DNA from: Ophiobolus disseminans
Lineage: Eukaryota > Ascomycota > Dothideomycetes > Pleosporales > Phaeosphaeriaceae
DNA: 64,000 bases
Direction of reading: 5' to 3'
Assembly (NCBI GenBank): GCA_010093685.1
Contig: MU006241.1
Coordinates: 62,001 to 126,000 of the forward strand
The notes beneath the pieces are model-generated. The model worked only from the letters and a program-made list of their open reading frames with translations, did not search any database and was not told the DNA's origin. Position numbers and translations under genes: made by a program. Shown here piece after piece: positions 52,839 through 63,156 of the stretch; the first letter of the stretch is position 1; every line of letters begins with the position of its first letter.

Positions 52839-53366
52839 GAGGGCGTGGACAGTGACTACTATGATGCCTACGCCACAGAGCAGGAGTGCATGGCCAATAA
52901 CGTATTCACCGCTCTCGAACAAGCGCCGAAGCTCAGCCGCTTCGCTCTCGAAGGAGAGTGGAGTTTCTCAGAAGAAAGCCTCGTCACTTTCGTCAAACAA
53001 CACGCACATACCCTGCATGCCCTCAGCTTGTACGGCACCATACGAAACGGAAACTGGCTGCCAGCACTTCAAGCCATCTCAGATGCCACTTGACACACAT
53101 TAGAATACATCAGCGTCATCTGTCCTTGCTCCGCAGCAGAAGGAGTTCCAATCCTCTACATCAACCTCGGTGACCTCGGCGGCGACTCTCCGCTTTTCGA
53201 GTGCACTGCGGACTTTGGCCTCATCAGCGGCGAGTGGGAGACGGAAGATAGTGACGAGAAGACGCTTACTGAATACGAATATGAGGGAGGGGATTTCGAA
53301 AAATCTGTTGGCGTGGACGCTGGAGGCGATGGGGACAGCGGAGTCGGGAAGGAGATGCAGGTGTGA
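52839..53366 (+). pseudogene. C-terminal scrap of family 2 F-box-like gene
   Basis: The + strand reads FEGVDSDYYDAYATEQECM, then LSRFALEGEWSFSEESLVTF and LHALSLYGTIRNGNWLPAL, a TGA at 53091-53093, then HTLEYISVICPCSAAEGVP, and ends at TGA 53364. The LEGEWSFSEESL and GxxxxGxW blocks align with LTVRGEWSYTENDLFAL..LEGSW of the gene at 45171. No F-box or ATG-led N terminus is present upstream, where the RMD1-like gene ends 200 bp before. It is a transposed or truncated relic 6 kb from its relatives and on the opposite strand. Confidence 0.65.
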
Positions 53367-54291
53367 CATTCAAAATATTGGACTAAAGCGTGAGGAAATG
53401 AGTAGGCGTCGGAAAGGTTGACTACGAGAGTAGTGGCGACAACGGAGAAGGCTGTCGGAGTGTGACGTCGGTCGTTGGCGCCAGTGAAGGTTTTCGGCAA
53501 TAGCATGCGAATAATGAGAAAAGTACACTTGCAATTCCTTGCAGTGCTATTAAACTCCCTCAACACTTCAAATCCAATATATGATATGACAGCCATGACT
53601 CTGATGAAATTCCATCCATCTTCACACAAACAGCAAGCACCTGCGCATACATGTGATATCTCCGACTATGGAGCGACATAAATGTGTTCCATCAGATAAG
53701 TTCAAATACCCCTTGCACATCTTTCCATAATCCACATGATTTCAGCGATGCCTCCAATTCTGCTCCGCTTCGTGACCAAATACCCTTCCTCGCACGCTGC
53801 CTCTGGTAGAAGTTCTCAACTCTTTTTCCAAAGTGCGCATATCCATATCTCCGCCTCCACAGCGAACCAAGCTTCTCCATCTCTTCCCTCTCGTCCATCG
53901 TTGACACAAACGTTCGAAACCCGACGCGCCGTTGTCGTTGCAGACATCGCGCATCGTACCCGCACCGATTGGCCGTGCGCGTCCCGCTAGCGCTGCAGGG
54001 ATCAACCCACGCGACTGGTTTCCGGGGCAGACGCAGGGACGTAAACACAACACGCCGTTCAACGTTTCTGCCTGCAGTAAAAGGCATCGAGACTTCCACA
54101 CTTTGACTTTTCAACCCGACCACTCACAACCACAAGCTCTCGGCATTGCGTTCCGCACACCTTTGCACCTTCCACCTACGAATAGTTTTGAGCTGCACGT
54201 CTTGGATCGAGAAGCGCTTTGGTAGAGAGAGGTTGAGTATTGTTATAACGGCAACGAGATTTTCAGACGAGACGAGAAGGATTCGCACAAG
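53367..54291. other. Intergenic region
   Basis: About 920 bp. Several short frames are open on both strands (for example 53692-54123 reverse), without family motifs or splice support. The right end is the promoter of the E2 gene. Confidence 0.4.
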
Positions 54292-54926
54292 ATGGCGCTC
54301 TCAAATGGCCGAGGAAATAACAGCAACACCACAGTCGCAGCGCGGTACGTCTTCACCATCCACCCCCATCGCACAAGCCCACCCCTCTGCCCCCCCAAAC
54401 CCATCCTAACCCCTCCCAGTCTCCAAAAAGAACTCATGGACCTAATGCTGCACCCCACGCCCGGCATCTCCGCCTTCCCCTCCGACGAAAACATGTCCAC
54501 CTGGACCGCCACCATCGACGGCCCCTCCTCCACGCCCTACGAATCCCTCATCCTCAAGCTCAGCCTCGACTTCCCCGCAAACTACCCCTACGCGCCGCCC
54601 GTTGTGCAGTTCAAGACGCCCATCTACCACCCCAACGTCGACTTCTCGGGCCGCATCTGCCTGGATATCTTGAAGGACAAGTGGAGCGCGGTGTATAACA
54701 TCGGGACGGTGCTGTTGAGCTTGCAGAGTTTGTTGGGGGAGCCGAACAAGTGAGTTGAATGAGCTTGGAGGGGGGATGTGATATTTGTTTCCTGGATGGA
54801 GGCTAATGTGATGACAGTGCGAGTCCGCTGAACGGGCAGGCGGCGGAGCTATGGGACAAGGATCCGGCCGAGTACAAGAGGTTGGTGCTGGCGAGGCACA
54901 AGACGCCTGAGGAGCTGGATGCTTGA
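54292..54926 (+). CDS. ubc11: Ubiquitin-conjugating enzyme E2, UBE2C/Ubc11 type
   Basis: Three exons, 54292-54344, 54420-54749 and 54818-54926, all in phase, give 163 aa. After a polar N terminus (MALSNGRGNNSNTTVAA) the UBC fold starts RLQKELMDLMLHPTPGISA, then FPSDENMSTWTATIDGP, the HPN motif at 88-90 and active-site Cys98 in SGRICLDIL. It ends LLGEPNNASPLNGQAAELW. The N-terminal extension, GISAFPxxxN and SPLNxxAAELW are features of UBE2C (S. pombe Ubc11/UbcP4). This E2 works with the anaphase-promoting complex to start ubiquitin chains on cyclins and securin. Housekeeping gene; unrelated to the F-box-like cluster except by pathway. Confidence 0.93.
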
Positions 54927-55731
54927 GGGTTGCGCGTAGATGGTGTGGGACTGCGAGCTGTGTCCTGCGTTTCGGCGCGTACGGACAGCGTTTAATACCC
55001 TACGACGACATCAACCGCAGCTCTTCGGATTACCTCAAGGTTGAACCAGGGTTTTTTGCCTGGCCTCTGCTTGATCATGTTGGAAGAGACTGATGTCTCA
55101 TCACACTTGGATTGACGGCCACAGATACGCAAAGCCTAGCTCATGTTTGTTCAGCGTTTGTTTTCTGTTTCATTTCGCACACTCCGCCTGGCCAGCAGCA
55201 ACGGAAGGTGTATGCATTGCAATGGAGTCTAATAGCACATGTTACACAACATGATGGTTCCACAGCATATTCTGGCGTGCAGTGCTTGCGGTTCCCCAGT
55301 CGCAATCCGAAATTGATCAATTCAAGGATACAAGCCCTTCAAACCCATCGTGCGCAGTGAACAGCCATGTGAAAAGACGAGTGAACATACCTCCTACCCG
55401 CGCGCTCATCCCTCTCACCGCAGCGTAAGCCTTACCCTGCGCACAACGTCAGAGATCGCCTCGCCTTGCGCCACATCCGCCTTGGGCATGCTCACACCCA
55501 GGGCGCAGCGCAGCCGGGATACTTTAATCCCGGCTTGCCGCACGCACGCCCACCGCGTTCACGCACCTGCACGTCTACAATTCTCGCAGCCGTGGAAGCT
55601 GGGCGTGACATGCCCTAGAACAATGATTCGCACTCCTAGTGAATTGAGAGATAGCTAATCGTACAGCACTCTACACAAGACGAGCGAAAAGGAAGGCCGA
55701 TTAACATGTCCCTCGACTTTCCTCATGCAGT
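54927..55731. other. Intergenic region
   Basis: About 800 bp after the E2 gene. A CGCAGCGCAGCCGGGATAC-type GC-rich patch lies at 55500-55570. No coding or RNA gene is supported. Confidence 0.4.
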
Positions 55732-56154
55732 CTAGAAGACATGCTGGATCGGGAGGCATGCATGGCGGCGCTGGAAAGTGGTGTGCGCGAAAAAATAGTT
55801 GGAGGCTGGAACATTTTGTTCCAAGCCCGACAAAAGGTAAGTATCACACAAGGAAAAGAAAAGTAAACACGACGATGCGATCGGCCCACCCGCGCCCCGA
55901 ACAATGACATAAAAGAAGCGCAATATCGCGAGTGGAAATGACAAGTACCTACCCCAATATGCGATATTGCAGCCTCGTAGTCGTGTCTTGATTAACGAGA
56001 GCGCAACGAGTACCTGCATGTAACATACCGTCCAGAACGTGTAGATTAGCCAGGCAGCCCGACCCAGGTGTGCGTCGTGGATACTATGGAGAGTGCCGAG
56101 GGAAAAGTGGTGTGGTGTGGTGGGTACTTCGTAGGACTGGGCGAGGCGAGGCGT
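55732..56154 (-). CDS. Possible membrane-protein exon, unresolved gene
   Basis: Reverse strand. After an in-frame TAG and acceptor-like GATAG at 56155, 141 codons stay open. The first 42 read very plausibly as protein: RLAQSYEVPTTPHHFSLGT, then HSIHDAHLGRAAWLIYTFW, followed by a donor-like GTATGT at 56028. If not spliced there, the frame continues VCYMQVLVALSLIKTRLRG and ends at 55732. LIYTFWTVCYMQVLVALSL would be a membrane span. No family is recognised and upstream exons were not found. Downstream residues look less convincing, so splicing near 56028 is likely. Confidence 0.35.
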   Translation of the reverse strand, partial: TPRLAQSYEVPTTPHHFSLGTLHSIHDAHLGRAAWLIYTFWTVCYMQVLVALSLIKTRLRGCNIAYWGRYLSFPLAILRFFYVIVRGAGGPIASSCLLFFSLCDTYLLSGLEQNVPASNYFFAHTTFQRRHACLPIQHVF

Positions 56155-57090
56155 CTATCAGCCTCATGGCGCTGGGCTGGGGATTGATTGGTTTGTGTCG
56201 GGCCGTCGGGTAGTGCAATGTCATTTGGGAAATGCTGTCGTAATCGTGGAAAGGGATTCAGTCGAACCTCAAAGTGTGAGGCTCATAACCACTGTTGAGA
56301 AGCAGTGGAGTTGGTGGACCTCATCGATTCAATCCGTCGGGTGGACCCGGGCCCCCATCCATCCCATCGCGATGCACCACGGAGGTCGCACTGCAAACCG
56401 AAGCAAAGAAAAAGCCCATCGTCGTACCCAAATCCCCTGATGATCTGCTGACCTGGGCGATAATTCGGCTTGTGCAACTCAATCTATGTACCCCGCGACC
56501 GCTTCGCAATGCCAATATCGCCTGGCGACGGGGTCCGGGGTGGCAGATATTGTACTACGGGTGGCTTTCAGAAAGCGGCAGGTTTCCATATTGAGAGCCA
56601 GCTCTGAGACCTGGGGTGGTCGACCGACAATATGGCGAATTGCCTCTGTATTGTAAGATTTCCAGAGGTGTAGTGTCGAGTATGGATACACGCATGACCG
56701 CTCAGAATCCAGCAGCGGGTCAGTGATGATCTGCTGCAGGTGCTACGGGAGAACAAAGCAGACACGCTGCTCGCCTGCCTGCAGCCGTGGTTACTCATGC
56801 AGACGCAGAGTAACGAGTTCGCTGCTCTTGATCCGGTTATTCTTGCTCCCCGCCGAACCGAACATCGATTTCCGACGCGAACGGCTTCTTAGTCTGTGGT
56901 TAGTGTCTACCTTTCCACCTCACGCTGCAGCCAGCGGGCAGGTTAGAACCGAAGATGCGTTCTTTTCGTTGCGGTTCCTACGTTCGGAGCTGTTTGTTAC
57001 GAAGCGGAGAAATATGGCTGATTGGCTGGACATGGGGGTTAGCGAGAAGCTCCGCGCTCGCTTCGAAGCGTTGGAAAGCATGGGCTGATT
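56155..57090. other. Unresolved region with coding-like stretches
   Basis: Several + strand stretches read like protein but do not join into one model. One is at about 56385-56470 (ALQTEAKKKPIVVPKSPDD, then LLTWAIIRLV). Another is 56698-56892 (RVSDDLLQVLRENKADTLL, then LQPWLLMQTQSNEFAALDP), open for 64 codons after an acceptor-like GCTCAG. The third is at about 56970-57087 (LRFLRSELFVTKRRNMADW, ending ARFEALESMG). Together they may be a broken or multi-exon gene. No family is recognised. Confidence 0.3.
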
Positions 57091-58426
57091 CATCGTCCCA
57101 TGTTAGCCGTGATGACATGCCCGCTTGCTCATAGTTGCAACAGTATGAGTTCCCATCTACTGTCAGCGGACTCCAGGCACGAGCATGTTCTGTTCGGTGG
57201 ATGGTTCCACAGAGGTGCGGGGCTCCCGTGAGCCAGGACTGGACTAAAATAGGTCAGGCTCGCTGACCCTGCTGCCGTGGCGCATCCCGATGAAGGCAGA
57301 CCTAACCACCACCGATGCAGACCCGCCACGCCGGATGACAGCGCGCGGGTGACGCGATGCCTCCAGCCGAAGCCTCCAGCCGTGGTGCGTTCTGCTGGTC
57401 AGGCGGCCGAAGGGACAGCCTCATCAGAGGTGTTTGAAGGGCAATTGCAGGGCCAACATGAGGCATGGCAATCTTATGGGCTCAAACATTGCACAGCGCC
57501 CGTCGGATTCGAAACAGGTACGCCAACACGTCCCCGGTCTGGCGTGAGTGGGCAGGGGTAGCAGCCAGGGCCCGGCACCCAGATTCCGTGGACGTCGTTT
57601 TTTAAACGCAGCGCCATTTGCTGCCCGCACTGCTGCACGAGAGAAGGTGGAGTTTGCCTAGCCTGCGTTGCCAGTTGCCAGACTCAGCATCCTCTTGGAG
57701 TCGGTCAGCGAGAGATGGCTGGTCATGGCCAGGGCTGAGCGAGGTAACCGACGGTGTAGATGCTGACCGTGTGCGGTGCACTGAGCTCCAACCTAGAGGT
57801 CGCTGGAGAGAATGACGGCCCTGATGCACGCAGTGAGAGCGGCGGGCGCAGTCTGGCAATGCCTTGCAGGCGTTGATGTAGCACGAGGTACCTTGTCGCG
57901 GGCCGCCGCTGGGTTTGGCAGCCAGAACAGGCGTAATGGTTCTACGCCTCGACCGCCCTTGTTCGGCACCAGCGCCCTCTGCGGCATGCACGCTGGCCCA
58001 ACACCGCATCTCGCTCGGAGCCAGCTGCCACTGCTCCTCACTCTGTCTGCTGCGACGACATTGTCGACGAGTGCAGCTGTGTTTCGACTGCTCCTGTTGC
58101 TTTCTGCTTCTTTCGTGACAACCAATCGTTTCATCACCGTACCTTGGGACCCGTGCACGCTTGCTGGCTGGATTCCGGGACCACCGCGCTATGACAGTCT
58201 GACCGTGTCTTACGGTCCTCCTCCGAGTAGCGAGTCCTTTGTTCGTTCCTCCGTCACCCTCGAGCCGACAACGCCTCACCAAACACCAGAGCCTCTGTGA
58301 CGGGCGTCTGCATCCACCGCTTGCACTGCTTGCTCTCCGCTCAGTGCCTGGGTGCTCTCCCTATGCATTGCTACCCTTGACCGGACCTGGGTCCACCATT
58401 AAGACAGACAGCCCGCCAGCAAGTTC
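57091..58426. other. GC-rich region upstream of the ELL-like gene
   Basis: About 1.3 kb with long open frames on both strands at once (57602-58282 reverse, 57812-58300 forward). Both are Arg/Ser/Cys-rich or Leu/Ala-rich without motifs, as expected from base composition. I see no supported gene; the right end should contain the promoter and leader of the next gene. Confidence 0.4.
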
Positions 58427-60654
58427 ATGATGGCGACAGCTGTGCTTCCCGCGGGAGGCATTGCCCTCATTGGGGCGCCGGATAGCGACATGGCGTCCAG
58501 GGAGGCCAAGTCGACGCCGATGCAGGCCATGCAGGTGGAAATGACCCAGGACATTGTTGATGAGCTCCTCGAGAGCGTCAGGAGTGGGAAGGCGCCGCAG
58601 ATATTGTTTGGACGGACTCCTGTATGTGTGCAGCCATTTCTTGCAGCTTGCCGTGTAGTCACGAGCTTTGTTGCTGCGGTGGTCCGACTCGAGACGGGAT
58701 GGGAAGGAACGACCCTGGCTGACCACCAAACAACAGCAACTCAAGTACGGCGACAAGACCCACGTCTTCCAAAGCAGCTCCGAGAGCCATCGCTACGAAT
58801 TGTACAAGACCAGCAGTGCTGGCGGCTACGACGAATTCGAGTTCGCAGGGTTAATCAACCACAGTCTCACGGTGCAGAAGGCAGAGGATGTCACGGCGGG
58901 CGTCGATTCTGCGCTGGAGCAGCTGCGGAGTAGCATGGCTGCCATCTCCGAGTTCAAGCAAGCCAACAAGTATGCCTCCCCGGTGTCCATGGCTGCCCAG
59001 CGACTCCTGGCATCTGCACTGCGCTAGTATGATTACATAGACTGACGCTGCTGCCCTCAGAACCATCGTCGGCGATGCCACGCCCTCACGCACACCCGCC
59101 CATCGTCGCTTCCCCTCGACGGGCTTCAAGGCCCAGCACCTCGCTCCTTCCAAGCTCGGCTCGCCCATGCTCAGCGCTCCTTCCTCGCCCATGCACCGGC
59201 GGCCACCCACGTCACAACCCGGCAACTCACACGACACAATCATCACTGCTCTGCGGGTGCCCGTCATCCACCTGCTCGCACGGCAGCCCGCCTCGGAGGC
59301 TTCGCTCGCAGAGACATGTCGCACCTCGAAGAGCATTATGCGGGAGCTGCTTCCCAAGATCGCGAAGCGCCAAGATACTGGAGAGAATTGGCAGCTCACC
59401 GACAAGCTGTTTCGCGAGATCAACCCCTTCAAGTTCCCCTATCAATGTTCCGAGGACCGCGAGCAAGCCATTGAGGGCGCAATCAAGGCGTTTGACCGCC
59501 AGCGGCTGGCAAAGGACGACAAGCTTTGGCAAATACTGCTGCCACGTGAGCAGCGAGGCCAGGGCATATGTCTGTCGCGCTCCAAAGTGAAGGCCCCAGA
59601 GCCAAAGGCGAAGGCCAGCACGCCCATGCACAAGATATCGGACCTCACCAAGAAGAAGCCGGTCGCTAAGAAGACTGAGGACAAGCCTATTGAGAAGAAA
59701 ATCAAGGTCGCGAAAGAACCCGAGGTCAAAGCCAAGCCCGTGGTGAAAGAGCGGCCGTTGGTGAAGGACGTCAAGTATGAGCCCAAAAAAGCACCGACCT
59801 CGTCTGCAGCCACACCTTCGACTCGACCCACCGCACCTTCTGACCGCTACACCTCCTCCACCGATCCTGCCAAAAGCCGTCCCAAGAAGGCAACTGCTCC
59901 CGAAGGAAACAACACCCCACGAGCCAAGCCCAAAATGTCTGGACATCAGCGCGACCGCTCCGCACGACCAGTCAGGCCAGTGGTGCCCATCAACACCAAG
60001 CCGAAGAACCCGTCGCCTCTCTCAGCATCGCCGCCTGTCAACGCCAGCGACTTCGAGGATACCCACCCCGTCCACAAAGCGCTCGCCGCTTCGCCGTCGC
60101 GCGCCAAGACATCCAACGGCAACTCTGATCGCTCACTCAAGCGCAAGGCGAACGACATTGACAGTGACATTCACAATCACAACCTGGCCGTGAAGAAACC
60201 CCACGTTGACCGTGCGACACCAAACCACACCCCCTCTCACACCAACGGCCGCCTCAACGGCTCCACCCCCTCGAGCACCGCCTCACTCAAGCGCAAGTCG
60301 GACGAGTCATCCTCTTCAAACACACCGTCCACTGCCCCCAAGGTCCGCAAGGTCGCCAACATCGATGTTGGTCTTGCTACGCGCTACCACAACAACAACA
60401 ACCCACAGACCTCACCGGGCGCCTCGTCAGCGTCGACCACATCACCCACCGTGCCTAGCCTCAGCTTCCGCCAGACGGTTGAGCTTTCCCAGAGGTTCCA
60501 GAAGTACTACAAGAAGTACGAAGAGCTGTACTGGCAGCTGACCGAGTCGGACAAAGCCCCGACAGATGTGCAGAGGAAAGACTTGCTGAACATGCACAAG
60601 AAGCTGGAAGAGATGAAGAGGGAGATCAAGGCGGGTGCTGGCGTGCGCCGATGA
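58427..60654 (+). CDS. ell1: RNA polymerase II elongation factor ELL-like
   Basis: Three exons, 58427-58621, 58737-58969 and 59061-60654 (introns 115 and 91 bp), all in phase, give 673 aa. The start MMATAVLPAGGIALIGAPD leads to MTQDIVDELLESVRSGKAP and, across the first splice, QLKYGDKTHVFQSSSESHR, as in the ELL N-terminal domain. Next is a winged-helix-like block (TIITALRVPVIHLLARQPA, ELLPKIAKRQDTGENWQLT). A long Lys/Ser/Pro-rich disordered middle (about 310-600) has several basic patches. The C terminus (LSQRFQKYYKKYEELYWQL, NMHKKLEEMKREIKAG) is a helical pair resembling the occludin/ELL domain. ELL suppresses pausing of RNA polymerase II; S. pombe Ell1 works with Eaf1. Confidence 0.8.
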
Positions 60655-61817
60655 ATATGAGCTGCGAACACATAACGAGAACGCTGCCTCGAGCAGTCTG
60701 CATATATACCCACGACCTACCTCTGCGCATGAGCAGAGCGGCGACTAGCATACCCCCAAAACGGAGTTGGAGGATTCTTCAGCAGGTTGAAATACGTGTC
60801 TTTTCTTGCATGGTGTCTTGGGAAGGCCGCATCTGGTAGAGGAGTTCTTATTTGATTTTGCCTCGGCATCTTATATCTCGGGTTGTGCTTTTTGGCGATC
60901 GCCCATGTCTATGAACAAACACTCACGATATGTTAATGGATACATAAAATAAGTTGAAATATACCCCGCGTCAAAATTCTGTGCGTTTTATCAATACGAA
61001 ATCGTTTGCGTTGAATATTCTACTCTCACGGTGAAGTGAAGGTGAGGGAAGACCCCAGCCCGCCCAAGCTGGCTAGCGTAGAACGACCACGTGCGCCACT
61101 GTGCTCAAGTGTGTGTGTGCAGGAACACTGTACAAGCCGCAAACACCTGCAAATATCAAACGCACACTATGAAATGCATAACAACCCCTGAACCAAACTC
61201 ACTCAAATACACCAACTAACGATCGTCATGTCCAAGACCCCCAACACCCGCCGATCCCGCACCATCCGACATACGATCGGTCCCCGTCCCGCAGAGCTCA
61301 TCCCTGCATTGAAAACGTCATGCCAATGTTTTTCAGCCCTACGCGCTAACCTCCGCTGCGGTGGTGCTGACGACATGTTGAGCACTACATGCGACATTAC
61401 GATTTGTACTTGACTGCCACTATAGGTGTGGTATTTTTCTGCATCTATGCAATCGCTCAGGAATTTGTTTTCGAGATTAAGTACGCAGACGAGACGATAC
61501 GCGCAGGTGCACGATATTCAGATTAAGATTGGAGAAAGGGTTTTAGGAAGTATGGAGAGGAACGGTATGTTTGATTTTCTTTTGGATTGAGAGATTGAGG
61601 CATTGAGGGGGGGGGGGAAGGAGGGGGGATGGAATGGGCATGTTGGTGTTGTTGTACACGAATTCTGCAATCCCAACGTCCCGTTGAAACGCAATGAAAT
61701 GTTGGTTTCATGCAGTTTGAAACAACCGCACAATACCACACAGCCTGTACATTTTATTCACACCTCGGCAACAACTTATTGGGAGGGGAAAATATGCTAA
61801 CGATAGTGTTTGTGTAG
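60655..61817. other. Intergenic region, probably including the first exon of the next gene
   Basis: About 1.2 kb. It includes the ELL 3' region, a G-run near 61606-61632 and, near the right end, a CTAAC..GTGTAG intron end (61796-61817). The first exon of the DUF2237 gene should lie in the last few hundred bases but could not be fixed. Confidence 0.4.
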
Positions 61818-62338
61818 TTTTCAAACAGCCACTGGCTCTACACTCCACAAAGCCATTAACGGGCTTTATGCGCACCGGATACTGCGAGGCGCCGCAAGCT
61901 GATAGGGGGAATCATAGTGTCGCTGGTACGCATCTACTCTCCATTTAACCAATCCCGCACTATCCCTTTCCTTCCTTCCTGTCCTTGTTCCACAATCCCC
62001 ATCTCCTTGCCCCTCCACCGCTCGCTAACCCCCGTCAACAGGCATCCTAACCACCGAATTCCTCGACTTCTCCGCCTCGCGCGGCAACGACCTACGTTCT
62101 GCAGGTCTTACCGATGGGTGTAAATGGTGCTTGTGCGTGACGCGGTGGAAAGAGGCGTTTGAGGCACGCACGGGGGATGCGGATCGCAAGGTGCCGAAGA
62201 TTGTGTTGAAGGTACGTGACCGAAGAGAAAGAGGGTGATGGGGGTTGAAGCTGACTTTTTTGATAGGCTACGAACGAACGTGCGTTGGAAGGTGTGGGGA
62301 TCGAGGATTTGAAGAAATTCGCTGTGGATAAAGAGTAA
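61818..62338 (+). CDS. DUF2237 family protein (first exon not located)
   Basis: Exons 61818-61925, 62042-62211 and 62267-62338 join in phase (introns 116 and 55 bp). The upstream boundary is an acceptor GTGTAG with CTAAC before it. The protein reads FKQPLALHSTKPLTGFMRT, GYCEAPQADRGNHSVAG, ILTTEFLDFSASRGNDLRS, AGLTDGCKWCLCVTRWKEA and KATNERALEGVGIEDLKKF, ending at TAA 62336. The TGFxRxGxC, TxEFLxFSxxRGNDL, GxxWCLCxxRWxEA and ATxERxLxxVxxxDL blocks are the DUF2237 signature, a small cysteine-containing family shared by bacteria and fungi with no assigned function. Only the first few residues, including the ATG, are missing from the model. Confidence 0.85.
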
Positions 62339-63156
62339 GGATTGGCGGAAGAGCAGGGGACGTTGACGAACGATTCTGATGACTACTAGACGACGTGTAA
62401 TTTTCAATTGAATGCCCTTATTCGCCGTTCGAACTATTGCTTAAAATGGCTTGAGCATTAATATTGCAACTTTTTCATTCCATTCTCTATTAAAGTGTGA
62501 AACTGATGCATATTTTGGTGTCGCATACATAGGTCAAGGAATCCGCTAGGATGTCTCGTTCAGTTCCAGTATTAACACCCAACAGCTATAGGCGCAGATG
62601 TTTCTCATCAATGCTGTTCCAGATTACACGGTGTTAGCACTTGCTGCACTAACTAACATGTGTTGCTTTGGCAGTACAGTCATACCCCTCGGCACCCGAC
62701 ATTTCCGTTTACAATCGTATTGGATATGGATGGGGCAACAGTGTCATGGCTTTCATCAACATCAGTCTGTAGCTCTTGCTGCTGTCAATGTCTGTGATGG
62801 TCTTGCATTCGAAAGCGAAAAGCGAAGATAGCGTTAAGAGGCAGGAAGATCAAGCTTGAGTGTTGTGGTCTTTTTCTGCGCGCTGGAAGCAGAAGTGGTT
62901 TGTATTGGTTATCCTGAGTTTTGCATAAAGTAGGTTGACAAAAAGCAGTTTTACATGACGATGACTAACAGGAAACGATGTGTTGACGTCTTGATATCTA
63001 AAACTAGTGGTCAGGGAAGGGGAGACGATCTGACCGTTCCCATGCACGGACCAAGCAGGGATGAGATCTTCACCTGCGCAAGTCGTCATGCCTTCTTCAA
63101 CCTCACCGCCGCTCTGCGCCTGCGTTACCACAAACCAGTTCCAAAAAATGCTAGCC
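62339..63156. other. Convergent intergenic region
   Basis: About 820 bp between two genes that converge. Short open frames only; the AT-rich part near 62440-62530 probably holds the 3' end signals of the DUF2237 gene. Confidence 0.4.

Noticed and set aside
56250..56345. Met-tRNA-like anticodon loop (CTCATAA) with a downstream GATTCAATCC
   Set aside because: The stems do not pair at the required distances, so no cloverleaf forms.
57602..58282. 226-codon reverse-strand open frame
   Set aside because: Arg/Ser/Cys-rich with no motif, in GC-rich DNA where the opposite strand is also open; likely chance.
59227..59946. 239-codon reverse-strand frame within the ELL-like gene
   Set aside because: It is the antisense shadow of a Lys/Pro-rich coding exon.
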